Assembly: GCA_947501005.1 (NCBI GenBank)
Contig: CANMTU010000001.1
Location: forward strand, 1,512,501-1,576,500
From: an uncultured Erythrobacter sp.
Lineage (GTDB): Bacteria > Pseudomonadota > Alphaproteobacteria > Sphingomonadales > Sphingomonadaceae
Reading direction: 5' to 3'
DNA: 64,000 nt
Positions 33,366-42,396 of the stretch are shown piece after piece (the stretch's first letter is position 1; each line of letters opens with the position of its first letter). Below the pieces are notes generated by a model. That model made no database searches. It had not been told where the DNA came from and saw only the letters and a list, made by a program, of their open reading frames with translations. The translations under genes and the position numbers were made by a program.

Positions 33366-33458
33366 TCGCCTGGCTTTCATCGATCTGGCGGTCGCGTCGC
33401 TGCGGGCGGGCGGGCGCCCACGCAGCCCGCTGGTCAATTATGGACTATGAATAGAACG

Positions 33459-34031
33459 ATGGACAAAGCAGCGCTCAGAAAACAGTTGAGGCAGCAGCGC
33501 CGCGACCATGTTGCCGCGTTGCCTGCCGCAATGCGCGCGCTGATCTTCCACCATCCGCCCGCACCCCTGCTGGAGCTGATACCCGCCGACGCGACGATCG
33601 GCCACTACCGCGCCGGCCCGACCGAGGCGCCGGCAGCGGCCTACGCGAAGTTCTTCGCCGAACGGGGCCATCGCCTTGCCCTGCCCCGCTTCGGATCGCG
33701 CAGCGCGGCGATGGAGTTCGCCAGCTTCACCGATCCGTTCGACGAGAGCGATCTCGAAACCGGTCCGTTCGGTCTGCTTCAGCCGCTTGCCGATGCCGAG
33801 GCTCTGACGCCGGACGTGCTGTTCGTGCCGCTGCTGGGCTTCACCGAAAGCGGCCAGCGGCTCGGCCAGGGCGGCGGGCATTACGATCGCTGGTTCGCTG
33901 CGAACCCTTCGGCGCGCGGCATCGGCCTCGGGTGGGACTGCCAGCTGGTCGACAGCCTGCCGATCGAGGCACACGACCACCCGATGGACGCGATCGTCAC
34001 CCCCACCCGCCTCTACGGCCCCTTCGCATGA
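33459..34031 (+). CDS. fthC: 5-formyltetrahydrofolate cyclo-ligase
   Basis: This enzyme converts 5-formyl-THF into 5,10-methenyl-THF with ATP. The 190-residue protein from ATG 33459 shows the family core GFTESGQRLGQGGGHYDRWF and the N-terminal KAALRKQLRQQRRDHV (basic helix). An upstream in-frame ATG at 33447 (four residues longer) is possible. The gene follows the 6S RNA locus, as in other proteobacteria, and overlaps the DUF2842 gene by four bases (ATGA). Confidence 0.93.
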   Translation: MDKAALRKQLRQQRRDHVAALPAAMRALIFHHPPAPLLELIPADATIGHYRAGPTEAPAAAYAKFFAERGHRLALPRFGSRSAAMEFASFTDPFDESDLETGPFGLLQPLADAEALTPDVLFVPLLGFTESGQRLGQGGGHYDRWFAANPSARGIGLGWDCQLVDSLPIEAHDHPMDAIVTPTRLYGPFA

Positions 34032-34243
34032 GGACCGAGCCGACCTGGCGCATCCCGGTGGGCCTGTTCCTGATGCTGATCGCGCTGCTGGTCTACGGCA
34101 TCGTCGTCGCGCGCTATGTGCCGAACGTGGTCGGCACCTGGCCCGGCCTGGCGCAGGCGGGGGTGTATCTGGTGCTGGGCCTGATCTGGCTCCTGCCGCT
34201 CGGGCGGTTCCTGAAATGGATGGAGACCGGTCGCTGGCGCTGA
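34028..34243 (+). CDS. DUF2842 small membrane protein
   Basis: A 71-residue protein with two hydrophobic segments (about 9-27, PVGLFLMLIALLVYGIVVA, and about 44-60, AGVYLVLGLIWLLPLG) and a short basic tail (RFLKWMETGRWR). This pattern is the alphaproteobacterial DUF2842 family, of unknown function. It overlaps fthC at ATGA and is 34 bases ahead of the Fpg-like gene, so these three are one operon. Confidence 0.85.
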   Translation: MRTEPTWRIPVGLFLMLIALLVYGIVVARYVPNVVGTWPGLAQAGVYLVLGLIWLLPLGRFLKWMETGRWR

Positions 34244-34277
34244 GGAACTGCGCGCCGCGCCGCGCCGTTCCTCCATC

Positions 34278-35066
34278 ATGCCCGAGCTCCCCGAAAACGA
34301 GGCGCAGCGCCTCACACTGGAACGCGAATGCCTCAGCCGCACGATCGAGCAGGCGGCGCTGGGCGACAATATCACCTCTATCGAACTGCCCGGCGACAAC
34401 GAACTCGGCCGCCTGAAAGGACGGCAATTCACCGAGACGCGGCGGCATGGGAAGAACATCTTCGCCGGGTCGAAAAACGGGCCGTGGATCACCGTGCATC
34501 TCGGCATGACCGGCTGGCTGATTCCGTTCGACGCGCCTGACGATCCGCCGGACCATACCAAGTTCCTCATCACCTTCGAAGGCGATCGCAGGCTCGCCTT
34601 CCGCTGCCCACGTAAGCTCGGCCATGTGAAGGTGATCGACGATCCGGATGCCTATATCGCCGAGCAGAAGCTTGGTCCCGACGCGCTCGACATCACGCAG
34701 ACCGGTTTTTGCGAGATGATCGGCGGCACGCGCAGCGCGATCAAATCGGCGCTGATGGCGCAGGACAAGCTGGCCGGGATCGGCAATCTGTGGTCCGACG
34801 AGATCCTGTTCCAAATCGGCATCGGCCCGGAACGCCGCGCCAGCGAACTCGGCGACGGCAAGTTGGAAGAGGCGTTCGAAACGATGCGCCGCTTATTGCA
34901 GAAAGGCGTCGCGGTCGAAGCGGATTATGCGCAGCTTCCCGACGACTGGCTGATCCGCAAACGCGACGAGGGAGGCGACTGCCCCAGAAACGGTTGCGGC
35001 GGCACGATCCGCCGCACCAAGGTCGGCGGCCGGTCCGCCTACCATTGCGACAGGCACCAGTCGTGA
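34278..35066 (+). CDS. Fpg/Nei-family DNA glycosylase with an unusual zinc finger
   Basis: A 262-residue DNA glycosylase-lyase of the formamidopyrimidine-DNA glycosylase family, which removes oxidised bases. The N-terminus PELPENE keeps the catalytic proline and glutamate (normally PELPEVE). HLGMTGW, the H2TH region with DKLAGIGNLWSDEIL, and the C-terminal GGRSAYHC are typical. The C-terminal finger is odd: it reads CPRNGC...HCDRHQ, that is C-x4-C and C-x2-H in place of the usual C-x2-C pairs. This may be a Nei-like branch rather than MutM proper. Next to it is tRNA-Asp. Confidence 0.82.
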   Translation: MPELPENEAQRLTLERECLSRTIEQAALGDNITSIELPGDNELGRLKGRQFTETRRHGKNIFAGSKNGPWITVHLGMTGWLIPFDAPDDPPDHTKFLITFEGDRRLAFRCPRKLGHVKVIDDPDAYIAEQKLGPDALDITQTGFCEMIGGTRSAIKSALMAQDKLAGIGNLWSDEILFQIGIGPERRASELGDGKLEEAFETMRRLLQKGVAVEADYAQLPDDWLIRKRDEGGDCPRNGCGGTIRRTKVGGRSAYHCDRHQS

Positions 35067-35102
35067 TGCCGATTGCCGAGTGAGAAAGGAAAAGGTCCCA
35101 AG

Positions 35103-35179
35103 TGGCGCGAGTGACGGGACTTGAACCCGCGACCCTCGGCGTGACAGGCCGATACTCTAACCAACTGAGCTACACCCGC
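35103..35179 (-). tRNA. tRNA-Asp (GTC)
   Basis: Read on the minus strand the acceptor GCGGGTG pairs with CACTCGC, with encoded CCA at 35103-35105. The D-arm is GCTCAGTTGGTTAGAGT, the anticodon stem TCGGC/GCCGA holds loop CTGTCAC (anticodon GTC), and the T-arm is GCGGG-TTCAAGT-CCCGT. Total 77 bases. Confidence 0.97.
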
Positions 35180-35352
35180 GCATTTAAGCGGCTTAGCGCC
35201 TCTTGGGAGCCGCGCGTCTAGGCGGCGGTCCGATTCCTGTCAATGCCGATCTGGCCGATTTTTGCAGCTTGGCGACAAAGTTTTGGACTGATGCGGAAAT
35301 CAGGACTGATACTTGAGCGAGACCCATCATTTTCGCGCGGGCCGCAAACGAT

Positions 35353-35390
35353 TTCGGGGCGGGAGCGCCGTTCATGCGCCCCGCCCCGAA
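35353..35390 (-). terminator. Terminator downstream of the E2 gene
   Basis: TTCGGGGCGGG (35353-35363) pairs perfectly with CCCGCCCCGAA (35380-35390), an 11-base stem with a 16-base loop. It lies 34 bases past the stop of the E2 gene on the minus strand and is followed there by ATCG rather than a T-run, so termination is likely but not textbook. Confidence 0.6.
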
Positions 35391-35424
35391 TGTTTCCCTT
35401 ACCCGCGGACACGCCGCGGATCGG

Positions 35425-36819
35425 TCAGGCGACCAGGATAAGCGCCGGCGCCTCGAGCAGCTTCTTGACGGCTTGCACGAAGCTTGCCGCGTCCCACCCG
35501 TCGACCACGCGATGATCGCAGCTGATCGAGATGTTCATGAGCTTGCGCTTCTCGATCCGTTCGCCGCCCTGCCCGTCGCTCACATACATGGGCCGCTCGA
35601 TGATGCGGTTGGGGCCGATGATGGCGACCTCGGGCCGGTTGATGACCGGCGTGGTCGCCACCCCGCCCAGCGGGCCGAGCGAGGTCACGGTCAGCGTGCC
35701 GCCTTCCATGTCTTCCTTCTTGGCCGTCCCGTTGCGCGCATCCTCGGCAAGACGCGAGATCTCGCGGGCGAGCTGCCACGGGTTCATGCCTTGCGCGTTC
35801 CTGATGACCGGCACCATCAGCCCGGCATCGGTCTGTGCCGCCATACCCATATGCACCGCGCCGTGGCGGGTGACGATCCCCGCCTCGTCGTCGTAGCGGG
35901 CGTTGATCATCGGGAAGTCGGGCAGCGTCTTGCAGATGGCGCTGATCAGCAGCGGCAGGATGGTGAGCTTGGGCTTGTCGCCCCGGTTCTCGTTCAACTG
36001 CGCGCGCAGGGCTTCCAGATCGGTGACGTCGCATTCCTCGACATAGGAGAAATGCGGGATGTTGCGCTTGGACGCGGCCATGTTCTCGGCAATGCGGCGG
36101 CGCATCCCGATGACCTTCTTCTGCTCGTCCTCGCGCCGGGGTGCGGCGCCGGTGAAGCGCCCATTGTAGGAGAGGAACTGGTCGAGATCGCCATGCCGGA
36201 TCCGCCCGCCCTCGGCCGGCTTCACCTCACCCAGATCGAGGCCGAGCTCCTGCGCCCGCTTGCGCACGGCAGGGGATGCGAGGACCTTGGCTTCGGTTCG
36301 CGCGCGGTGTTGACCCCCCGGGTCGGTTTCGCTTCCGACCGAAGCGGGCTGAGTGGATGTCGGTTCCGATCGGCCACTTTTCGTGTCCGCTCGCCTCGCG
36401 CCTGTCTGCGGGCTGTCACCCGCTGCTGCCGCGATTGCATCGTCGGCATCGCTCGGATCGGGATTCTCGACTTCGATCCGTTCTTCGACGGAATCGTCCC
36501 TGGGCCCCGGCGCGGCGGCTGATGACGGTTCGCCGCCATTGTCGGCCTGCTCCTCGGCACCTTCGTCGGACACTTCGCCCTCGACCTCGATCACCACCAG
36601 CATCGAGCCGATCGAGACCATGTCGCCTTCCTCGCCGGCGATCTCGATGATCTTGCCGTTGACCGGGCTTTCCATCGGCACGGTGGCCTTGTCGGTCATC
36701 ATGTCGACGAATTCCTCGTCCTCTTGGACGGTGTCGCCGACTTTCTTGTGCCATTGCACGATTTCCGCCTCGGCGATGCCTTCGCCGATATCGGGCATGT
36801 TGAAGGTGAATCTGGTCAT
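35425..36819 (-). CDS. bkdB: Branched-chain 2-oxoacid dehydrogenase E2 (dihydrolipoamide acyltransferase)
   Basis: E2 carries the lipoyl arm and passes the acyl group to CoA in the complex that breaks down leucine, isoleucine and valine. The 464-residue protein has one N-terminal lipoyl domain (residues 1-80, lipoyl lysine in MTDKATV), a long acidic, Ser/Pro-rich linker (about 85-170), a peripheral-subunit-binding domain (about 178-215, VLASPAVRKRAQELGLDL) and the acyltransferase domain ending SCDHRVVDGWDAA with the catalytic His. Its ATG overlaps the E1 beta stop (ATGA). The E3 dihydrolipoamide dehydrogenase gene is not adjacent. Confidence 0.93.
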   Translation of the reverse strand: MTRFTFNMPDIGEGIAEAEIVQWHKKVGDTVQEDEEFVDMMTDKATVPMESPVNGKIIEIAGEEGDMVSIGSMLVVIEVEGEVSDEGAEEQADNGGEPSSAAAPGPRDDSVEERIEVENPDPSDADDAIAAAAGDSPQTGARRADTKSGRSEPTSTQPASVGSETDPGGQHRARTEAKVLASPAVRKRAQELGLDLGEVKPAEGGRIRHGDLDQFLSYNGRFTGAAPRREDEQKKVIGMRRRIAENMAASKRNIPHFSYVEECDVTDLEALRAQLNENRGDKPKLTILPLLISAICKTLPDFPMINARYDDEAGIVTRHGAVHMGMAAQTDAGLMVPVIRNAQGMNPWQLAREISRLAEDARNGTAKKEDMEGGTLTVTSLGPLGGVATTPVINRPEVAIIGPNRIIERPMYVSDGQGGERIEKRKLMNISISCDHRVVDGWDAASFVQAVKKLLEAPALILVA

Positions 36820-37898
36820 CGCTTGAGGTCCTGCAAAATCTTGTCGAGCGCCTCGCCAATGCGGATCGGGCCGGGAAAATAGGCCCATTCGAGGCTGTGC
36901 GGATAGGGAGTGTCGAAGCCGGTCACGCGCTCCACCGGCGCTTCGAGATGATAGAAGCAGCGTTCGGTCACCAGTGCCGAGAGTTCCGCGCCGAAGCCGC
37001 TGGTGCGTGTCGCCTCGTGCACGATGAGGCAGCGCCCGGTCTTCTTCACGCTTGCCTCGATCGCCTCGATGTCGAGCGGGACGATGGTGCGCAGGTCGAG
37101 GATGTCGGCCTCGACGCCTTTCTCGCGGCACACTTCCTCCGCGACGTGAACCATCGTGCCATAGGCGAGGACGGTCAGCTGATCGCCCTCGGTCGCCAGC
37201 CGCGCCTTTCCGAGCGGGATGCGGTAATAGCCCTCGGGCACGATGCTGGCATCGAACCGCTTCCACGGCTGCACCGGGCGATCGTAGTAGCCGGAGAAGG
37301 GGCCGTTATAGATCCGCTTGGGTTCGAAGAAGATCACCGGATCATTGTCTTCGATGGCGGCGATCAGCAGACCTTTCGCATCGTAGGGCGTTGCGGGGAT
37401 CACCGTCTTCAGGCCGGAGACGTGCGCGAAGATCGCCTCCGGGCTCTGGCTGTGGGTCTGACCGCCGAAGATGCCCCCCCCGAACGGACTGCGCACGGTC
37501 ATCGGCGCGATATATTCCGCTGCCGAGCGATAGCGCAGCCGCGCCGCTTCGCTGATCAACTGGTCGATGCCGGGATAAATATAGTCGGCGAACTGGATTT
37601 CCGGCACCGGGCGCAATCCATACGCCCCCATGCCGACGGCGATGCCGATGATCCCGCATTCGGAAATCGGCGTATCGAACACGCGGGTCTTGCCGTATCT
37701 GTCCTGCAGGCCGGCGGTGCAGCGGAACACGCCGCCGAAATAGCCGACATCCTCGCCCATGACGACGATGTTGTCGTCTCGCGCCATCGATACGTCGAGT
37801 GCCTCGTTGATCGCCTCGACCATGTTGAGGCGGCGTTCGGTCGGCCTCGTATCGCCGTGCACGCTAGCCGGCGCGTCCCTGGTTTCGGTCTCGCTCAT
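36816..37898 (-). CDS. bkdA2: Branched-chain 2-oxoacid dehydrogenase E1 beta subunit
   Basis: This subunit completes the thiamine-dependent E1 heterotetramer that decarboxylates branched-chain 2-oxoacids. The 360-residue protein shows LNMVEAINEALDVSMARDD, VMGEDVGYFGGVF, DTPISECGIIGIAVGMGAYGLRPV and the C-terminal transketolase domain (VLAYGTMVHVAEEV). Its start overlaps the E1 alpha stop (ATGA), and its stop overlaps the E2 start, so all three are translationally coupled. Confidence 0.94.
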   Translation of the reverse strand: MSETETRDAPASVHGDTRPTERRLNMVEAINEALDVSMARDDNIVVMGEDVGYFGGVFRCTAGLQDRYGKTRVFDTPISECGIIGIAVGMGAYGLRPVPEIQFADYIYPGIDQLISEAARLRYRSAAEYIAPMTVRSPFGGGIFGGQTHSQSPEAIFAHVSGLKTVIPATPYDAKGLLIAAIEDNDPVIFFEPKRIYNGPFSGYYDRPVQPWKRFDASIVPEGYYRIPLGKARLATEGDQLTVLAYGTMVHVAEEVCREKGVEADILDLRTIVPLDIEAIEASVKKTGRCLIVHEATRTSGFGAELSALVTERCFYHLEAPVERVTGFDTPYPHSLEWAYFPGPIRIGEALDKILQDLKR

Positions 37899-39211
37899 GC
37901 GCCCTTCCCTTCGTTCGGCAAGCCCTCGGGAAACTTGGTCTTGCGTTCGTGGATCGCCTGCTCGGCCTGTTCCTTGAGGTGCCAGGGCAGGTCCTCGAAC
38001 ACGTCCTCGAACATGGTACGGAACGGATGGTGCAGGCCGTGGCCGAGAATACCGTTGGCCTCGGCTTCCTTGGTCACCTTCTTCACATGCTCGGCTGCAT
38101 CGAGGTCCATCTTCTCCTGCCGCTCCTCGTCCCATTCGCCGAGTTCGATGAGGTGGCGCTTCAAACGCATCACCGGATCGCCGAGCGGCCATTCCTCGCG
38201 CTCCTGCGCGCTGCGATAGCCGCTGGGATCGTCGGAGGTGGAGTGCCCCTCCGCGCGGTAGGTGAAGAACTCGATCAAGGTCGGGCCGGCATTCGCCCGG
38301 GCGCGGTTGGCCGCCCACTGCTCGGCCGCATAGCAGGCCAGCGGATCGTTGCCGTCGACCCGCAGGCCGGCCAAGCCATAGCCAAGCGCGCGGGCGGCGA
38401 AGGTCGTCCGCTCCGCCCCGGCGAATCCGCTGAAGCTGCTGATCGCCCACTGGTTGTTGATAATGTTGAGGATAACCGGTGCATTATAGACTGTCGCGAA
38501 GGTGCAGGCGGCGTGAAAGTCACCTTCCGCAGTGCTTCCCTCGCCAACCCAGGTCGCGGCGATCCGGCTGTCGCCCTTGATCGCGCTCGCCATGGCCCAG
38601 CCCACGGCCTGCGGCGTCTGCGTGGCGAGATTGCCGGAGATCGTGAAGAAACTGTGCTCGCGGCTCGAATACATGATCGGCAGCTGACGACCCTTCAGCT
38701 TGTCACCCTTATTCGAATAGATCTGGTTGATCATTTCGATCAGCGGATAGCCGCGCTGGATCAATATGCCCTGCTGGCGATAGCTGGGGAACACCATGTC
38801 GTCCCCCGCCAGGGCCATCGAGGCGGCAACGCTGGTCGCCTCCTCGCCGGTGCATTTCATGTAGAAGCTGGTCTTGCCCTGCCGCTGCCCGCGAAACATC
38901 CGCTCGTCGAAGGCGCGCGTCATGGCCATGTGGCCGAGCATCGCACGGAGCGTCTCGGGATCGAGCTTGGGATCCCAGGGGCCATGCGCCCGGTTGTCCT
39001 CGCCCAGAACCCGCACGAGCCCATAGGCGAGTTCGCGCATGTCCTTCGGGTCGCAAGTCTCGTCCGGTCGCGCCTGCATGCCCGCTTCGGGAACCTCGAT
39101 ATGCGAGAAGTCGACGGTATCGCCAGGCCGGAATTTCGGCTCCGGCACGTGGAGCGACAGCGCAGGCCGATTCTCGCCCGCGCGCCCTGTTCCTTCGGGC
39201 CTGTCGGCCAT
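37895..39211 (-). CDS. bkdA1: Branched-chain 2-oxoacid dehydrogenase E1 alpha subunit
   Basis: The 438-residue subunit holds the thiamine diphosphate site of 2-oxoisovalerate dehydrogenase. The motif GDSRIAATWVGEGSTAEGDF followed by NIINNQWAISS is the metal/ThDP site, and YRQQGILIQRG and FTYRAEGHSTSDDPSGYR are typical of BCKDH E1 alpha rather than PDH. The N-terminal 50 residues are a branched-chain-type extension. The ATG at 39211 is preceded by GGAGAGAGAT, and a good sigma-70 promoter lies upstream (39247-39275). Confidence 0.94.
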   Translation of the reverse strand: MADRPEGTGRAGENRPALSLHVPEPKFRPGDTVDFSHIEVPEAGMQARPDETCDPKDMRELAYGLVRVLGEDNRAHGPWDPKLDPETLRAMLGHMAMTRAFDERMFRGQRQGKTSFYMKCTGEEATSVAASMALAGDDMVFPSYRQQGILIQRGYPLIEMINQIYSNKGDKLKGRQLPIMYSSREHSFFTISGNLATQTPQAVGWAMASAIKGDSRIAATWVGEGSTAEGDFHAACTFATVYNAPVILNIINNQWAISSFSGFAGAERTTFAARALGYGLAGLRVDGNDPLACYAAEQWAANRARANAGPTLIEFFTYRAEGHSTSDDPSGYRSAQEREEWPLGDPVMRLKRHLIELGEWDEERQEKMDLDAAEHVKKVTKEAEANGILGHGLHHPFRTMFEDVFEDLPWHLKEQAEQAIHERKTKFPEGLPNEGKGA

Positions 39212-39246
39212 ATCTCTCTCCAGACGCAATCTTACATTTGCGGGTT

Positions 39247-39275
39247 ATTTTATTTCACGAGCCTGCGCGGGTCAA
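39247..39275 (-). promoter_or_regulatory. Sigma-70-type promoter of the bkd operon
   Basis: On the minus strand TTGACC (39275-39270) and TAAAAT (39252-39247) are separated by exactly 17 bases, close to consensus. The first gene, bkdA1, starts 36 bases downstream of the -10. It lies in the 93-base gap after thyA. Confidence 0.75.
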
Positions 39276-39304
39276 GCCGTGTGAAGGTGATGCCCGCGAC
39301 CGTC

Positions 39305-40231
39305 CTATACCGCAACGGGCGCCTTGAGCGGTCCGTGCGGGGTATAGCCATGAACGGTGAAATCCTCGATGGCGTAATCGAAGACCGACGGCGGGCGGCG
39401 CGTTATCTCGAGCGTCGGCCGGCCAGCCGGTTCGCGGGCAAGCTGCTCCGCGATCAGGTCGGCGTGGTTGAGATAGAGATGCGTGTCGCCGCCCATCCAC
39501 ACCAGCTCGCCCGCCTCCAACCCGGTCTGCTGGGCCAGCATTTGCACCAGCAGCGCGGCCGACCACAGATTGAACGGCAGGCCGAGCGCGACGTCGCAGC
39601 TGCGCTGGTAAAGCAGGCCGTTGAGCCGCCCGTCCGCGACCTGGAACTGGTAGGTCTTGTGGCACGGCGGCAGGGCCATCCGATCGAGCTCGGCGACGTT
39701 CCAGCCTTCGATGATATGCCGCCGGCTGCCCGGATCGGTGCGCAGGCTCTCGACCACATCGGCGACCTGGTTGATCCCCGGACCTTGTTCGTACAGCCCG
39801 TCCTGGCGATAGCGATAGGTCGGCCAGTCGACCCATTGCTTGCCATAGACGGGACCCAGATCCCCCCACCGTGCGGCAAACTCCGCATCGTCCGCAATCC
39901 GCCTGACGAAGGCATCGAGCGCGATGTCGTCGTCCGTTTCCTTCACATAGCGCGCGTGCGGCCACTCGTTCCAGATCTTCACCCCTTGCAGGACGAGGGG
40001 GCGGATATTCGTCTCGCCGCTCAGGAACCACAGCAATTCGCGCGTCGCCGTCTTCCAGTAGACCCGCTTGGTGGTGATCAGCGGCATGGCCCCGCCGGCC
40101 AGATCGAACCGCAGGGTCGCGCCGAAGATCGCGCGCGTGCCGATGCCGGTGCGATCGACCCGTTCGTCCCCCTGCGTCCAGATGCGGCGCATCAGGTCGA
40201 GATATTGCTGTTCGTAATGCTCTGTCGTCAC
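39305..40231 (-). CDS. thyA: Thymidylate synthase (ThyA)
   Basis: ThyA methylates dUMP to dTMP using methylene-THF. The 308-residue protein has the catalytic cysteine in MALPPCHKTYQFQV, plus YLDLMRRIWTQGD, RDELL-like RELLWFLSGETN, GDLGPVYGKQW and the C-terminal ending LKAPVAV with the family-conserved Val. The presence of classic ThyA rather than ThyX is notable only as a lineage mark. The gene is on the minus strand upstream of the bkd operon and not translationally coupled to it. dihydrofolate reductase is not adjacent. Confidence 0.97.
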   Translation of the reverse strand: MTTEHYEQQYLDLMRRIWTQGDERVDRTGIGTRAIFGATLRFDLAGGAMPLITTKRVYWKTATRELLWFLSGETNIRPLVLQGVKIWNEWPHARYVKETDDDIALDAFVRRIADDAEFAARWGDLGPVYGKQWVDWPTYRYRQDGLYEQGPGINQVADVVESLRTDPGSRRHIIEGWNVAELDRMALPPCHKTYQFQVADGRLNGLLYQRSCDVALGLPFNLWSAALLVQMLAQQTGLEAGELVWMGGDTHLYLNHADLIAEQLAREPAGRPTLEITRRPPSVFDYAIEDFTVHGYTPHGPLKAPVAV

Positions 40232-40352
40232 GCAGCCACCCTATCCCGCTTCGTTGCGAAATGCCCGCTTGCGCGTGCCGCAATCCACACCTATAGGCGC
40301 CCCCTGCCTCGCACCCGTTGCCTTGTTCGCAAGCGCCGCGGGCCGATCCGGT

Positions 40353-40429
40353 CGGGGAGTAGCTCAGCCTGGTAGAGCACTGTCTTCGGGAGGCAGGGGC
40401 CGGAGGTTCGAATCCTCTCTCCCCGACCA
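40353..40429 (+). tRNA. tRNA-Pro (CGG)
   Basis: CGGGGAG (40353-40359) pairs with CTCCCCG, followed by A and an encoded CCA ending at 40429. The anticodon arm CTGTC/GGCAG encloses TTCGGGA, anticodon CGG. The T-arm is GGAGG-TTCGAAT-CCTCT. Length 77. A TTTTT stretch follows (40432-40436), probably part of its termination. Confidence 0.97.
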
Positions 40430-40519
40430 ATTTTTCGTCGTTCGCGGCAGCAGGTCGCGCCGCTTGGCCGGGGCTTGCGCACAACGCCGGTCGGCGTTCA
40501 TCGAAACGCCGATGATCCA

Positions 40520-42262
40520 TTACGACACGTTGCGAATGATCCGGTGGTCGCCCGCATGCAGGTCGTCCTGCTCGATCTGGTCCGACAGGCGCAGCCGGTC
40601 GTTCTCGCGAAAGCGTTGTTCCAGACCGTCGATCTCGAGTTCGGTTATGTCGACACGGTCGAGCGCGGCGCGGGCCATGGCGATCGCCGATTCGCGGACC
40701 TCGCGCACGAGGAAGTCGTAATGCGGCGGGGTCAGTTTCATGACCGAGCGGCGATCGAATGCGCGGACCATGATCGCCGCCTTGGGAAAGGCGTCGCGAA
40801 CCGAGGCGAGGAAACCTGCCGAAAGCTGGTCCCCGTCGATGCAGAAGCAGATCAGCGAGGCCTCCGCCCCGCCCGCTTGGCGCAACAGGTCCATCCGCAA
40901 GCCGTCGCCGTAATGCACCCTGATGCCGAACTCGTCCGCGATATCGATCTGGTTCACCGCGCGATCGATCAGCGCGATGCGGATGCCGGCAAGGGTCAGC
41001 ATCTGACCGACAGTCTGCCCGAACCGGCCATAGCCGATGATGAGGGCCGAGGCGCCGTCCGCCTGCGGACCTTCTCGGGTGCGCATGTCCTTGGGGCCGC
41101 TGCGGATGCGGCGGGTCGCCATCATCAGGAACGGCGTCGTCGCCATGCTGAGCGTCACGATGGCGCCGAACAGGCTCGCGGTTTCGGCATCGATCAGCCC
41201 CCCGCCCCGGGCCTGGGTGAAAAGAACGAAGCCGAACTCGCCTCCCTGGCTGAGCAGCAGCCCGAGCGCCAGCGCGCCCCGCCAGCCCATCTTCAGCGCC
41301 ATGCCCAGCGCAAAGACGATGCCCGTCTTCACCGCGACGAGGGCCGCTGCCATGCCGACCACAAAGGCCGGTTCGCGCGCGATCGCGCCGAGGTCGAGCA
41401 TCATGCCGACCGAGAGGAAGAACAGGCCGAGCAGGATCGAGCGGAACGGCTCGATATCCGCCTCAAGCTCGTGACGATAGGGCGTGTCCGCCAGCATCAC
41501 GCCGGCAATGAACGCGCCGAGCGCGGTGGACAGGCCGATCAGCTCCATCAGCGCGGCGGAGGCGACGATGGTGAACAGGCCGGCGACGACGAACATCTCG
41601 CGCTCTCCCGACCGGCCGATCAGCGCGAATAGCGGCCGCAGCAGGAACCGCCCGGCCAGCACGAGGCCGACGAGGGCGGCGATCGTCTGCACCGCCAGCA
41701 CCCAGCCCGCCGGCCCGCCCTCTGCCCCGCCCCCGACCGACAGGGCGGCAACGATGGTGATCAGCGGGATGATCGAGAGGTCCTGAAACAGCAGGATGGC
41801 AAAGGCCCGCTCGCCGAAGGGGGTACGCAGCCGGCCCGAGCTTTGCAGCATCGGCAGGACCTGCGCGGTGGACGACAGGCCGAGCGGCAGGCCGAGGGCA
41901 AGCGCCGCCGCCAGCGGGAAGGCCGCCGCAAGCCAGATGACCGCGACCATCGCCAGCCCGCACAGTGCGACCTGCGCCAGGCCCAGCCCGAAGATCGCGT
42001 TCTTCATGCGCCACAGCCGCTTGGGCTCGAGTTCCAACCCGACGATGAACAGCAGCAGCACGATGCCGAATTCGGCGAACCCGATCATGTCCGCCCCGCC
42101 CCGCCCGGCAAGCCCGGTCAATCCCGGCCCGATCACCGCGCCGGCGACGAGATAACCCAGCGTGGCGCCGAGGCCGAGCTTGCGGAACACCAGGACGAAG
42201 AACAACGCCGCGCCAAGAAGCACGAAGCCCTGCAGCAGGAAACCGCCGGTGTGGTGGGGCAT
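40520..42262 (-). CDS. Kef-type CPA2 monovalent cation:proton antiporter
   Basis: A 580-residue membrane protein of the CPA2 family. About twelve helices span residues 10-385. The ion-transport helices include LGATLGYLVAGAVIGPG and the acidic FQDLSIIPLI helix. A cytosolic RCK/TrkA-N domain begins at about residue 405 (ALIIGYGRFGQTVGQML), with a KefB/C-type C-terminal tail. Such carriers export potassium or exchange cations during electrophile stress when glutathione falls. Regulatory partner KefF/G is not nearby. Upstream on the same strand is the copper cluster, 134 bases away. Confidence 0.9.
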   Translation of the reverse strand: MPHHTGGFLLQGFVLLGAALFFVLVFRKLGLGATLGYLVAGAVIGPGLTGLAGRGGADMIGFAEFGIVLLLFIVGLELEPKRLWRMKNAIFGLGLAQVALCGLAMVAVIWLAAAFPLAAALALGLPLGLSSTAQVLPMLQSSGRLRTPFGERAFAILLFQDLSIIPLITIVAALSVGGGAEGGPAGWVLAVQTIAALVGLVLAGRFLLRPLFALIGRSGEREMFVVAGLFTIVASAALMELIGLSTALGAFIAGVMLADTPYRHELEADIEPFRSILLGLFFLSVGMMLDLGAIAREPAFVVGMAAALVAVKTGIVFALGMALKMGWRGALALGLLLSQGGEFGFVLFTQARGGGLIDAETASLFGAIVTLSMATTPFLMMATRRIRSGPKDMRTREGPQADGASALIIGYGRFGQTVGQMLTLAGIRIALIDRAVNQIDIADEFGIRVHYGDGLRMDLLRQAGGAEASLICFCIDGDQLSAGFLASVRDAFPKAAIMVRAFDRRSVMKLTPPHYDFLVREVRESAIAMARAALDRVDITELEIDGLEQRFRENDRLRLSDQIEQDDLHAGDHRIIRNVS

Positions 42263-42396
42263 GCTCGCGATCTCCCGATGCTGCGTCGTCCTGCCGGCCG
42301 AACCTTGGCCGCCGCCGCACAGCGCCGCGTACCAGCGACCCTCGTCGACTGGAATACCGGCGGGACGTTATTTCGCGGCCCGGCCGGCGCCGGCGG

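Noticed and set aside
35180-35424. Integrated element next to tRNA-Asp
   Set aside because: No integrase or duplicated tRNA 3' end. The gap holds only a terminator hairpin and non-coding sequence.
37949-40375. An 808-residue plus-strand reading frame
   Set aside because: It is antisense to bkdA1 and thyA, both certain. No recognisable domain.
42383-42394. 12-base palindrome GCCGGCGCCGGC as a terminator
   Set aside because: No T-run follows on either strand, and such palindromes are common by chance in GC-rich DNA.
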